A DNA stretch of 64,000 nt, taken from Myxococcales bacterium (GTDB lineage: Bacteria > Myxococcota_C > UBA6777). The position numbers and the translations under genes are program-made. The stretch lies in assembly GCA_020632975.1 (NCBI GenBank), contig JACKEL010000003.1:248001-312000 (forward strand), written 5' to 3'. The notes beneath the pieces were generated by a model. The model worked only from the letters and a program-made list of their open reading frames with translations, made no database searches and was not told where the DNA came from. Below, piece after piece: positions 35,425 to 43,135 of this stretch; position 1 is the stretch's first letter; every line of letters begins with the position of its first letter.

Positions 35425-36090
35425 ATGAGCGGGCGCGCAAACAAAAAAGAGGATGCCAAACGCCAGCCGACAGACGAGAAAAACATTACGAAACAAGAAC
35501 GTATCTTGCGAGCAGCGATAGGCGTTCTTGCGGAGCGTGGATTTCATCGGACGACGATACACGACATCGCCCAATCAGCGGGGGTTGCAGATGGTACGAT
35601 CTATCTGTACTTCAAAAACAAAGATCAACTGTTGATCGAGCTGTTTGAAGAGGTGATGGCGCGGGCGTTACGTCTTTTCCGTGAGGCTTTGCGTGAAGAG
35701 CAAGGTGCCGAAGCCAAGATGCGCACCTTTTTGCACACCCACCTACGTCTTGTGGAACATGATCCCGAGATCGCTCAAATTATCTCTGTCGAGCTTCGCC
35801 AGTCCTCCATCTTCATCAAAGAATACAAGAACCCACTTTTTGGGGAGTATCTCAAGATCATCGGCCAGATCCTACACGAAGGGATCGAGGAAGGTGTGTT
35901 TCGATCGAATCTTCGCCCTGCGTTGATTACACGTGCCATCTTTGGCGCGATGGATGAGATCTCTTTGGCGTGGTTGTTGTCGCGGCGCCGCGACCTCTCT
36001 CTCGAAGAGTCCGCAGATGCGCTCGCTGAGATGTTGTTACAGGGCCTACGTAGCGCCCCATCTTCGACTGCACCCCATACCGCCTCCTGA
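35425..36090 (+). CDS. TetR-family transcriptional regulator
   Basis: 221 aa. N-terminal helix-turn-helix of the TetR type (residues about 24-68): ITKQERILRAAIGVLAERGF, then TTIHDIAQSAGVADGTIYLYFKNKDQLL. The C-terminal ligand domain resembles the FadR-like group that represses fatty-acid oxidation genes and is released by acyl-CoA. Its position 80 bases before etfBA on the same strand supports control of beta-oxidation electron flow. GAGAGG precedes the ATG. No clear operator palindrome was seen in the etfB upstream region. Confidence 0.9.
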   Translation: MSGRANKKEDAKRQPTDEKNITKQERILRAAIGVLAERGFHRTTIHDIAQSAGVADGTIYLYFKNKDQLLIELFEEVMARALRLFREALREEQGAEAKMRTFLHTHLRLVEHDPEIAQIISVELRQSSIFIKEYKNPLFGEYLKIIGQILHEGIEEGVFRSNLRPALITRAIFGAMDEISLAWLLSRRRDLSLEESADALAEMLLQGLRSAPSSTAPHTAS

Positions 36091-36170
36091 GGTTCGGGCA
36101 CATCAAGAAGATCGCCCACCCGAGGCTCCCCTGTGTTTGTTTGTAAAGCCGCCTGGAAGGAGAGTTATTC

Positions 36171-36962
36171 ATGAAGATCCTCGTTACTACCAAACGCGTC
36201 GAGCATTACGAGTCCAAGATCCGCATCAATGCCGAAGGCACAGGGATCGTCACTGACGGTTTGACCTATATGATCAACCCTTTTGACGAGATCGCCCTTG
36301 AAGAAGCCGTTCGCCTCAAAGGTGAACACGATGCCGAAGTGGTCGCCGTTTCCATCGGTTCGGACGATGCGACCCAACAACTTCGCACGGCTTTGGCCAT
36401 CGGCGCTGACCGCGCGATCCTCGTGAAAGTTGATCAGCCCCTTGATTCGGATTGTGCAGCGCACGTCCTCAAAGCCATCGTTGAGCGCGAAGAACCCAAC
36501 TTGGTCCTCATGGGCAAACAAGCCATCGACGATGATGCCAACCAAACGGCACAGCTTCTCGCTGAGTACCTTGGCTGGCCCCAAGCTACTTTTGCTGCAA
36601 AGACCGAGTCTTTGGAGTCTGAAGCAGAAAAACAAAAAGAACCTGCCATCGAAGTCGATGACGACACAGCAACCGTCGTTCGCGAGATCGATGGTGGTTT
36701 GGAAACCGTTGAATTGGATCTCCCCGCTGTGATCTCTGTGGATCTCCGCCTCAACGTCCCCCGTTATCCCGCGCTCCCCAACATCATCAAAGCCAAGAAA
36801 AAGCCTCTTGATGAAGTGACGTTGGATGATCTTGGCGTTAGCGCAAACGCCAAAGTGACCGTCCTTGGCTACGAACCGCTCCCCGAGCGCAAAGCTGGTG
36901 TCACTGTCGAAAGCGTCCAAGAGTTGCTGGATAAACTGCAAAACGAAGCCAAAGTTCTCTAA
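36171..36962 (+). CDS. etfB: Electron transfer flavoprotein subunit beta
   Basis: 263 aa, full length. The small ETF subunit, which with EtfA carries electrons from acyl-CoA dehydrogenases to the quinone pool through ETF-quinone oxidoreductase. MKILVTTKRVEHYESKIR opening, NPFDEIALEEAVRLK, LMGKQAIDDDANQTAQLLAEYLGWPQATFA and LPAVISVDLRLNVPRYPALPNIIKAKKKP are all family blocks, including the AMP-binding region. AAGGAG lies eight bases before the ATG. etfA follows after 71 bases. Confidence 0.97.
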   Translation: MKILVTTKRVEHYESKIRINAEGTGIVTDGLTYMINPFDEIALEEAVRLKGEHDAEVVAVSIGSDDATQQLRTALAIGADRAILVKVDQPLDSDCAAHVLKAIVEREEPNLVLMGKQAIDDDANQTAQLLAEYLGWPQATFAAKTESLESEAEKQKEPAIEVDDDTATVVREIDGGLETVELDLPAVISVDLRLNVPRYPALPNIIKAKKKPLDEVTLDDLGVSANAKVTVLGYEPLPERKAGVTVESVQELLDKLQNEAKVL

Positions 36963-37033
36963 TTGTCCCGATAATCGGCTTTTTTTGCAACCTCGGGCAT
37001 GGGATGCCCTTTTCTAAATGAGGAGAATCGATC

Positions 37034-38002
37034 ATGGCTAGCATCCTCCTGATCGCTGAACAATATAAAGGTAGCCTCCGCAAAGTCACTTTCAACGGTC
37101 TTGGCTTCGCCAAACAAGCTGCTGAGCAACTTGGTCTTGACCTTCATATCCTCATCGCAGGTAGCGATGTGGGTGGTATCGCTGACGAACTCCAAGGCTA
37201 CGGTGCCAAGGCCATCCACGTCGCAGACGACAGTGACCTTGAGATCTACCGCACAGAACCTTACACCCAAGTCGTTTGCAAACTTGCTGACGAGATCGAT
37301 GCACAGATGATCACTGCTGCTGCAACGGTCCAAGGGAAGGACTTGTTGCCCCGTATCGCTGGTCGTTTGGGAGCGGGTATGGCTTCGGATATCGTCGAGA
37401 TGCTCGAAGACGGTACTTTCAAGCGTCCTGTGTGGGCTGGCTCTGTGATCGCTCGCGTTCGCGTTGAGACCGACCGTAAAGTCGTCAGCACGCGCGGAAC
37501 TGCTTTCGAAGCGCCCAAAAAAGGCGATGACACCGCAGATGTCAACGAAGTCGATGTCTCTTTGGACGAAGCTGACAAAGTTCGCGTAGAAGACATGGAA
37601 GAAACCAAGTCTGAGCGCCCCGAACTTACCGAAGCACGCGTCGTTGTGTCGGGTGGCCGCTCGATGAAAGACGACAAAGGCGTCAAGATGATCGAAGAAC
37701 TCTCCGATCTCTTGGGCGCTGCCATGGGTGCTTCCCGTGCAGCTTGCGACGCGGGACTCGTCCCCAACGAATTGCAAGTTGGACAAACAGGAAAAGTCGT
37801 TGCGCCCGAACTTTACTTCGCGATCGGTATCTCTGGCGCCATCCAGCACCTTGCTGGGATGAAAGGCTCCAAAGTGATCGTGGCCATCAACAAAGATCCC
37901 GAAGCACCTATCTTCCAACTGGCCGATTATGGCTTGGTGGCGGATATGTTCAAAGTGGTTCCTGAGATGGTGGAAGAGATCAAAAAACGCAAAGGTGCTT
38001 GA
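37034..38002 (+). CDS. etfA: Electron transfer flavoprotein subunit alpha
   Basis: 322 aa. The FAD-carrying ETF subunit. The N-terminal domain is complete; the C-terminal FAD domain shows VVSGGRSMKDDKGVKMIEEL, GASRAACDAGLVPNELQVGQTGK, then VAPELYFAIGISGAIQH and VAINKDPEAPIFQLADYGLV, with the Arg and the SGA-QH loop that contact FAD. GAGGAG precedes the ATG. It ends the TetR-etfB-etfA group, followed by a strong hairpin. Confidence 0.97.
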   Translation: MASILLIAEQYKGSLRKVTFNGLGFAKQAAEQLGLDLHILIAGSDVGGIADELQGYGAKAIHVADDSDLEIYRTEPYTQVVCKLADEIDAQMITAAATVQGKDLLPRIAGRLGAGMASDIVEMLEDGTFKRPVWAGSVIARVRVETDRKVVSTRGTAFEAPKKGDDTADVNEVDVSLDEADKVRVEDMEETKSERPELTEARVVVSGGRSMKDDKGVKMIEELSDLLGAAMGASRAACDAGLVPNELQVGQTGKVVAPELYFAIGISGAIQHLAGMKGSKVIVAINKDPEAPIFQLADYGLVADMFKVVPEMVEEIKKRKGA

Positions 38003-38029
38003 TCGATAAAGATCTTTCATCTTGCATTG

Positions 38030-38062
38030 CCGAAGAAACGTAGGAACGCTACGTTTCTTCGG
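38030..38062 (+). terminator. 14-bp perfect hairpin after etfA
   Basis: CCGAAGAAACGTAG (38030-38043) pairs perfectly with CTACGTTTCTTCGG (38049-38062; 38044-38048 forms the loop GAACG). It lies 28 bases after the etfA stop. No U tract follows, so it may stabilise the 3' end of the mRNA rather than end transcription. Confidence 0.6.
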
Positions 38063-38201
38063 ACGCTCGCCTCAAGATCATACAAAGCGGATATCTCGAT
38101 AGAAAGAAGCTTGGGTGGATATCGAGGTGAGGTGGGGAAGGGGCCTGCTCTTGGGGGAGCGGGATGTCTTGGCGAGTCAGCCATCTACCAAACACAAAAG
38201 C

Positions 38202-38675
38202 TTATACAGCTTCAGAACCTTGCTTGGTTGGGACTTTGTCGTGCTTGGTGACGACCACCTTGGTCTTGGGCTCCGGTAACAACACGCCCAACGAAAGCAC
38301 CAAGCTCAACACCATCAACAAAAGATGCTGAAGCATCGAAGAGCCCATCTTTGGGAAAAGGCCATAGTCGCTCAGTACCCATCCAAACGTGGCAAAGAAC
38401 GCGACCGTCAACAAGATGCCCAATGCACCGATCTTTCGGCGTGTTGCTCGCAAAAACATAAACCACCCACCCAAGATCAAGACGCCCACAAAAGCTTTGA
38501 GTGAGTGGGGACCGAGCAACTTTCCTTTTCCAAAAAAGCCGTCCCACCAAGGTTTTAGTGCCCAATGGTAATAAGAGAGGCCCTCTGGATTGTATGTGAG
38601 ATGAACCAACACAAACGCTAGTAACAAGCGAATGTTTCGGAAGGTTCGTTTGAATTGACTCTCTTCTTGCGCCAT
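38202..38675 (-). CDS. DUF6524-like small membrane protein
   Basis: 157 aa, four membrane helices. The first segment (LLLAFVLVHLTYNPEGLSYYHWAL) matches the family hallmark TYNP-x-G-x-SYYHW. Helices follow at about 62-80, 88-108 and 115-138, then a hydrophilic Lys-rich tail. The function of the family is unknown to me. AGGAG lies seven bases before the ATG at 38675. It is convergent with etfA across 200 bases. Confidence 0.65.
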   Translation of the reverse strand: MAQEESQFKRTFRNIRLLLAFVLVHLTYNPEGLSYYHWALKPWWDGFFGKGKLLGPHSLKAFVGVLILGGWFMFLRATRRKIGALGILLTVAFFATFGWVLSDYGLFPKMGSSMLQHLLLMVLSLVLSLGVLLPEPKTKVVVTKHDKVPTKQGSEAV

Positions 38676-39151
38676 CTATCGCTCCTATCAAAAGGATGTC
38701 GCTTCTCGTTTTTGCTCTTGTGGTCTTTCAAAGTCTTTTGTTGCGGTGTCTCGTGACTCGACAAACGAGAGCGACGCGCTTTGTGGACTTTTGTTCGTCC
38801 AGATCTTGTACAGGTCATCTGTGTCGATCTCGGACATCTGTCTTTCAGCGCGGAGGGCTTTTTGTGGTTTCCACGACCTTGTCGCTTTCCGTACACGCTA
38901 GGGCACCCACCCCCACAAAGCAAGATAATCTCTTCGAGAACTTCTTAGAAAAGCTAGAAAAATCAAGCGCGAGGCTTCGTTGCTTTACGGGTCTTTGTGC
39001 CCAAGGCTGGAAAAGCGGCGCCCAATGTAGCCTCTCTTTTGTTGCCTGACAAGCCAAGATCACAAGGTTGGCACAAGATCTGCCTAAGAGCCTTTCCACA
39101 ACAACTTGCTCACAGAGCTGTAAAACACCGTATATCGGAAAGGATAGAGCC
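38676..39151. other. Intergenic region, 476 bases
   Basis: Between divergent genes. An open frame crosses it on the plus strand (38696-39049) but has no ribosome site, poor composition and no family look. No repeat or hairpin noted. Confidence 0.4.
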
Positions 39152-40102
39152 ATGAACACACAAGCCAACAAACCCCAAGTCTCCCTCCCACAAGAACCCC
39201 AACAATTGATTCAGATGCTGCGCACCACACAGTTTCGCTTGCAACAAGCTGAGTTGCGCATCCAAAAACTACAACAAGCCCTCCACCAAGCCTACGCACA
39301 GCTCAACAAGTCCAATCCCAAAGAGTTCCTTGCTGTCTTGGACAGCAAGGATAGCCCTGATCCTCTCTCTCTTTCTTGGGAGATTGGACCCGAAAATCGC
39401 GCTCTCTTCCCAGAGAAGCTTCCTTCCTCGGAAAAGACTCCTTCTCAAAATAGCCACACACTCCAACATGAGCCCGATTTTATGGAGCCCAAGCAGGAGC
39501 CGCGCAGTTTTCCCGGTGGAAAGCAAGCCTACACTTCCAAAGCCAGCGAAGAGTTCGCTGCGTTGGCTTCCTCGAACAAAGCCATCACACCAAAGCCTAT
39601 GGAATATAAACCCAAAAGCCCCATCCCTTCGAGTATTCCTCCGTTGGAAGATCTCAGCGAAGAGACCATCGAGTCGAGCCTTCGAGAGCTATCTGTCGAA
39701 CTCAAACAAGTTCCTACCCCCGCTCCTTTTAGCTTTGAAGGCGGTGATGCCGATCCGATGGCGACTTTCTGTGATCCCGAAGCCGCCAAAAAACACTTCG
39801 ACCAACTCAATGCTTTGCGTGCTGTCTTTGCCGCCCAACAACGGGCCGAAGCACACACCTCCTCAAACAAACAGAAAAAACAACCGTCCTTTGGGCAGAT
39901 GCAAGTGATCCAACCCCCGCCTTTGCCTGCAAAACGCCAGTCCCCGCCGCCTCCTTTTGCGCGGCCTCACATGGAAGGTGCTCCCTCAGAGTTCATCGAA
40001 ACCACGAGTTCGCCCTTCGAGCCTATGCCGCAACGCATGTTCCCTGTGGACAAAACAGTGGATGCCTCCCCCAAAGACCTTCTCGAACTCCTGCGAAAAT
40101 AA
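39152..40102 (+). CDS. Coiled-coil and Pro-rich protein, unknown
   Basis: 316 aa from the ATG at 39152 (AAAGGATAG upstream). Not recognised. A short coiled coil near the N-terminus (about 18-55, LIQMLRTTQFRLQQAELRIQKLQQALHQAYAQL) is followed by a long disordered, Ser/Pro/Glu-rich region and a Pro-rich segment near 275-290 (IQPPPLPAKRQSPPPPF). No signal peptide or membrane helix, so it is probably cytoplasmic, and could be a scaffold. The C-terminus ends in a short amphipathic helix (SPKDLLELLRK). Nothing in the neighbours points to a role. Confidence 0.65.
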   Translation: MNTQANKPQVSLPQEPQQLIQMLRTTQFRLQQAELRIQKLQQALHQAYAQLNKSNPKEFLAVLDSKDSPDPLSLSWEIGPENRALFPEKLPSSEKTPSQNSHTLQHEPDFMEPKQEPRSFPGGKQAYTSKASEEFAALASSNKAITPKPMEYKPKSPIPSSIPPLEDLSEETIESSLRELSVELKQVPTPAPFSFEGGDADPMATFCDPEAAKKHFDQLNALRAVFAAQQRAEAHTSSNKQKKQPSFGQMQVIQPPPLPAKRQSPPPPFARPHMEGAPSEFIETTSSPFEPMPQRMFPVDKTVDASPKDLLELLRK

Positions 40103-40508
40103 CCCCACACGACGAACCCCACGCGCCTTACGCTTCCCCACTTGTCTTCTTACCCAACTCCATTCTTTGTTTCGCCTGTCTCTGTCTCTCTATCCCTCTG
40201 TGTTCTTTTTGTGCGCTTGGATGAACGAGCCGAGACGCACACTTTGTTTGCCCCTGCGTCTTGATATTCAAAGTCTCCTAGATTAGATCTTTTCTACTGT
40301 GTTTTCAGAAGACGAAGTACAACGCGATGGGGGATTTTTCTTTTCTTTCTTTATATTCGAGGGGTTGGCGATCTTTCTTCAACCTTTAAAGAAAAGAGAA
40401 CACCACGCAAAGAAGAAACCACCATCCACTTCACGAAGATATACGATTCCTTACTTGGACACCCTTTCGCTTTGGGTATCCTATTCACCCCATAACAAGA
40501 GGCCAAAG
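40103..40508. other. Intergenic region, 406 bases, with candidate promoter
   Basis: No gene seen. TTGATA (40261-40266) and TAGATC (40284-40289) with a 17-base spacer could be a promoter for the collagen-like lipoprotein, leaving a leader of about 215 bases. The frame of that gene is open through the leader, but no start with a ribosome site is visible before 40509. Confidence 0.3.
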
Positions 40509-42443
40509 ATGTATATCAACCAACGCAAAAGAGGAGTCTTGATGCTTCTCTTTTGGTCTTGGGGGTTGTTTGCTTTGGGAGCTTGTGGACCTGTGGGGCT
40601 TGGTGGACCTTGCCAAAAAGATGAGGATTGTCTGCAGCCTTTGCGCTGTACCGCACAAACTTGTCAGGAAGGCGGCAAGGAAGCTAGCCCCGAACCCACA
40701 CCCAAAGAACCAACGCCCGAGCCCGCAACTGAACCTGCTGCGGAGCCCACTTTGGAACCCGCGGCAGAACCCACTGCAGAACCCACTGCGGAACCCACGC
40801 TAGAAGCGGGTCCCGAAGAAGTTTCCCCTGAACCCGAAGAAGCCGTTCTTCCCGAAAGCACTGAGGTTGTTCCTGAACCCGTTGTTGAACCTAGCTCTAC
40901 TGTCCGCATCCTTCGTATCGAAGGAACTGGGGCAGAGTCCGCTATCGTGTATGGCAACGCGACGCAGCCAAACAACCCTGTGGAAGCGAAAAAACGTTTC
41001 CAAGACACTTGGACACTAGAGGGCGAAAACCTCGACCAACTCGATGATGTCCGAATTGTAAGTGCAAATGATCCCAATGTGTTTTTTGATTCAACGAACG
41101 GTCTGCTTTTGGAAGCAGGAGGAGATAAAACAATGCGTACTTTGAAACTTCCCCAAACCCTCGTTGCAGGGTTGTTTACTCTCTTTGGCGTCATCGGGAC
41201 GCAGTCTGTGGCCTTGGGCCAAGTTTTTGTTTTGCAAGGTGAAAAAGGCGATAAGGGCGACGCTGGTGAAAAAGGTGACACCGGAAACCCTGGTCAAGCA
41301 TGTACTATCGCAAGCGCTACCCCCAACGCGAATGGCGACATCGTCATGACGTTTCAGTGTGGTGCCAACACCACCAGCATTACTGTGAAAAAAGGTGACA
41401 AAGGCGACAAGGGTGATGCTGGCGCCACTGGTCCCAAAGGTGACAAGGGCGATACTGGCGCGGCAGGCGCAACTGGCCCCGCTGGTCCCAAAGGTGACAC
41501 TGGTGCGGCAGGTTCCCAAGGTCCCAAAGGCGACACTGGTTCCACAGGTGCGACTGGCCCTGCTGGTGCGCAAGGTCCCCAAGGTCTCAGAGGCCTCACA
41601 GGTGCAACTGGCCCCGCTGGTGCGATTGGACCCGCAGGACCCGCTGGTCCCGTAGGTGCAACAGGTCCCCAAGGCGCGCAAGGTCTCCGAGGTCTTACTG
41701 GTGCGACAGGTCCCCAAGGTGCGACAGGTGCGACTGGACCCGCTGGACCCGCTGGTCCTGCAGGCGTGCAAGGACCCCAAGGACTTAGAGGTCTTACTGG
41801 CGCGGCAGGCCCCGCTGGTCCCCAAGGTGCGACTGGCGCGACAGGTCCTCAAGGTCCCGCTGGACAAGGCTTTGACGCTGCAACCGTGACATTCCTCAAT
41901 GGTTTCCGCACTTACACCAGCGTCAACACCACCACCAAGACCATCCAATTTTCAGGTGCCAACCTCCAGATCATCAATGGTTTGAATGGCAGCTACACGA
42001 AAAACGGTTATGGGAACTTGATCGTCGGGTACAACGAGGGCTCCCGCACCCGCACAGGTTCTCACAACATTGTTGTGGGTGCCAACCATACCTACTCTGG
42101 ATCGGTTGGGATCACTGTCGGGGATAACAATACGATCTCCGCAAATAACGTTAGTTCTTTTGGCGGGGAAAACGTTGCTTCAGGCAACTACGCGGCCGTC
42201 TGTGGTGGTCACGGAGGCACGGCTTCTGGACAGTATTCCACGGTTGTTGGGGGCCATACTGGCATTGTTAGCGGGGCTCGCTCTGTCGTTGTTGGTGGGC
42301 GCAATTTGAAAGCTACAGGTTCTTGGGCTGCGGCCTTTGGCGGATTTGGAGGGAACGCTGCTGGAGACTACACCATCGTTGTGGGTGGCAACTCTCTCTC
42401 ATCTTCCTCTACTCCCTATACTTGTGTAAGTATTTGCCCCTAA
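40509..42443 (+). CDS. Collagen-repeat lipoprotein with YadA-like head
   Basis: 644 aa. Start at 40509 (AGAGG upstream) gives a signal with canonical LGAC lipobox near residue 30. Next comes a small Cys cluster, a Pro/Glu/Thr linker with PTAEP units (about 60-110), and a globular domain (about 130-235). Two collagen-type Gly-X-Y tracts follow: a short one at about 244-263 and a long one at 296-453 (about 53 triplets, with GLRGLTGA recurring three times). The C-terminal ~165 residues carry head-type repeats of YadA adhesins (NIVVGAN, ITVGDNN, STVVGGH, SVVVGGR, TIVVGGN). YadA heads and collagen both trimerise, so a lipid-anchored trimeric stalk with the head outermost is likely; an autotransporter anchor is absent. 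Confidence 0.85.
   Translation: MYINQRKRGVLMLLFWSWGLFALGACGPVGLGGPCQKDEDCLQPLRCTAQTCQEGGKEASPEPTPKEPTPEPATEPAAEPTLEPAAEPTAEPTAEPTLEAGPEEVSPEPEEAVLPESTEVVPEPVVEPSSTVRILRIEGTGAESAIVYGNATQPNNPVEAKKRFQDTWTLEGENLDQLDDVRIVSANDPNVFFDSTNGLLLEAGGDKTMRTLKLPQTLVAGLFTLFGVIGTQSVALGQVFVLQGEKGDKGDAGEKGDTGNPGQACTIASATPNANGDIVMTFQCGANTTSITVKKGDKGDKGDAGATGPKGDKGDTGAAGATGPAGPKGDTGAAGSQGPKGDTGSTGATGPAGAQGPQGLRGLTGATGPAGAIGPAGPAGPVGATGPQGAQGLRGLTGATGPQGATGATGPAGPAGPAGVQGPQGLRGLTGAAGPAGPQGATGATGPQGPAGQGFDAATVTFLNGFRTYTSVNTTTKTIQFSGANLQIINGLNGSYTKNGYGNLIVGYNEGSRTRTGSHNIVVGANHTYSGSVGITVGDNNTISANNVSSFGGENVASGNYAAVCGGHGGTASGQYSTVVGGHTGIVSGARSVVVGGRNLKATGSWAAAFGGFGGNAAGDYTIVVGGNSLSSSSTPYTCVSICP
41394..41867 (+). repeat. 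Collagen Gly-X-Y coding repeat
   Basis: 158 codons without break in the Gly-X-Y register. Early triplets are GDK/GDT/GPK-rich, later ones GPQ/GPA/GAT-rich, with a higher-order unit around GLRGLTGA at three places. The DNA is a degenerate GGN array, prone to length change and to assembly collapse. Confidence 0.85.
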
Positions 42444-42666
42444 AGTTCTTTTCTTTTGTACAAGACATCTGTTCCCCCCAATGCTTCCGCTTGCCTTACG
42501 CTCTTCGCCTTTTCCTTCCTTTTTTCGGCATCTTTGAACATCTCTTGAGGCGTCTCGTCTAAAGACCCCGCAGGAGATGGTGTTGTATCTTGGCGGCGCA
42601 CAGAGACTCTTAAATCAGGACTGTGTGTCCCGCATATCGAGGAACTTCAACCACTTTTGCTACCAC

Positions 42667-42742
42667 GCTAGGGGTCCCGGGTTCGACTCCCGGTAGGGGC
42701 TGACGTCCCTATAGCTCAGTTGGGAGAGCACTTGCATTGCAA
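42667..42742 (+). tRNA. tRNA-Ala(UGC)-like, halves in permuted order
   Basis: The 3' half (42667-42701) comes first: part of an anticodon stem, variable region, a perfect five-pair T stem with TTCGACT loop (42677-42693), and acceptor strand TAGGGGC (42694-42700). After TGAC the 5' half follows: acceptor strand GTCCCTA (42705-42711), TA, D arm with GCTC/GAGC stem (42714-42729), and an anticodon arm whose loop ATTGCAA reads UGC. The two acceptor strands pair in all seven positions (one G-U). The anticodon stem would have one T-T mismatch. The G3-U70 pair that marks alanine tRNAs is absent and the discriminator would be T, so identity and function are uncertain. No CCA is encoded. Confidence 0.4.
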
Positions 42743-42827
42743 AGGTTGCCTGGGTTCGAGTCCCAGCAATGGCTTCGCGCCATTGTAGCTCAGTTGGTTA
42801 GAGCATCTGACTGTTAATCAGAAGTCC
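42743..42827 (+). tRNA. tRNA-Asn(GUU)-like, halves in permuted order
   Basis: The 3' half (about 42743-42774) carries variable region AAGGTTG, a perfect T stem (CTGGG/CCCAG, 42750-42766) with TTCGAGT loop, and acceptor strand CAATGGC (42767-42773). Five bases (TTCGC) later the 5' half begins: acceptor strand GCCATTG (42779-42785), TA, D arm (42788-42804), and a perfect anticodon arm TCTGA-CTGTTAA-TCAGA reading GUU (42806-42822). All seven acceptor pairs are perfect. No T arm follows the 5' half. Read in the ordinary direction this would instead be an Ala-Asn chimera plus a tRNA lacking its 3' third. Confidence 0.4.
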
Positions 42828-43135
42828 AAACAATCCAGTTTCTTCAGGAGGGTTCAGCCAGCCTAGACGCGGGATGACGCGGTGTTTGGTGTGAGATTGT
42901 GTCGCACGATGTGGTGTGCGCTTTGACGCTTGACCTCTACCTCTCTGTCTTTCGAGACGTTTGGCGTGATCAAGTTGAAAAGATGTATCCCCCCTCTGGC
43001 CTCCCAAGACGATCCATTCCCCCCCGAAACTTTGCCTCTAGGCTGGGATTCCCTTCACTTCCCACCCTGTCTTTCTTTTACTTCAGTTCCCTTTTTCGTA
43101 GATGTTGACTCGTTGTCTTCGAAGCGATCGGCCGT

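Larger units (their letters stand above)
42444..43135. other. Intergenic region, 692 bases, with tRNA halves
   Basis: Apart from the tRNA-like pieces at 42667-42827 no gene is seen. Neither intact tRNA genes nor an integrase or direct repeat were found. Confidence 0.5.

Noticed and set aside
38696..39049. 117-codon frame in the gap before the coiled-coil gene
   Set aside because: No ribosome site, Cys/Arg-rich shuffled composition, no family look.
40740..40810. Short tandem repeat considered as CRISPR or satellite
   Set aside because: It encodes PTAEP-type units in frame inside the lipoprotein gene; no spacers.
41091..41948. Minus-strand frame full of Gly, Thr and Cys opposite the collagen tract
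   Set aside because: Mirror of the Gly-X-Y repeat; low complexity arises from the sense strand.
42705..42774. Ordinary single tRNA-Ala read straight through
   Set aside because: Acceptor strands GTCCCTA and CAATGGC pair poorly (three mismatches) and the anticodon stem does not close, whereas each half pairs perfectly with its outer neighbour.
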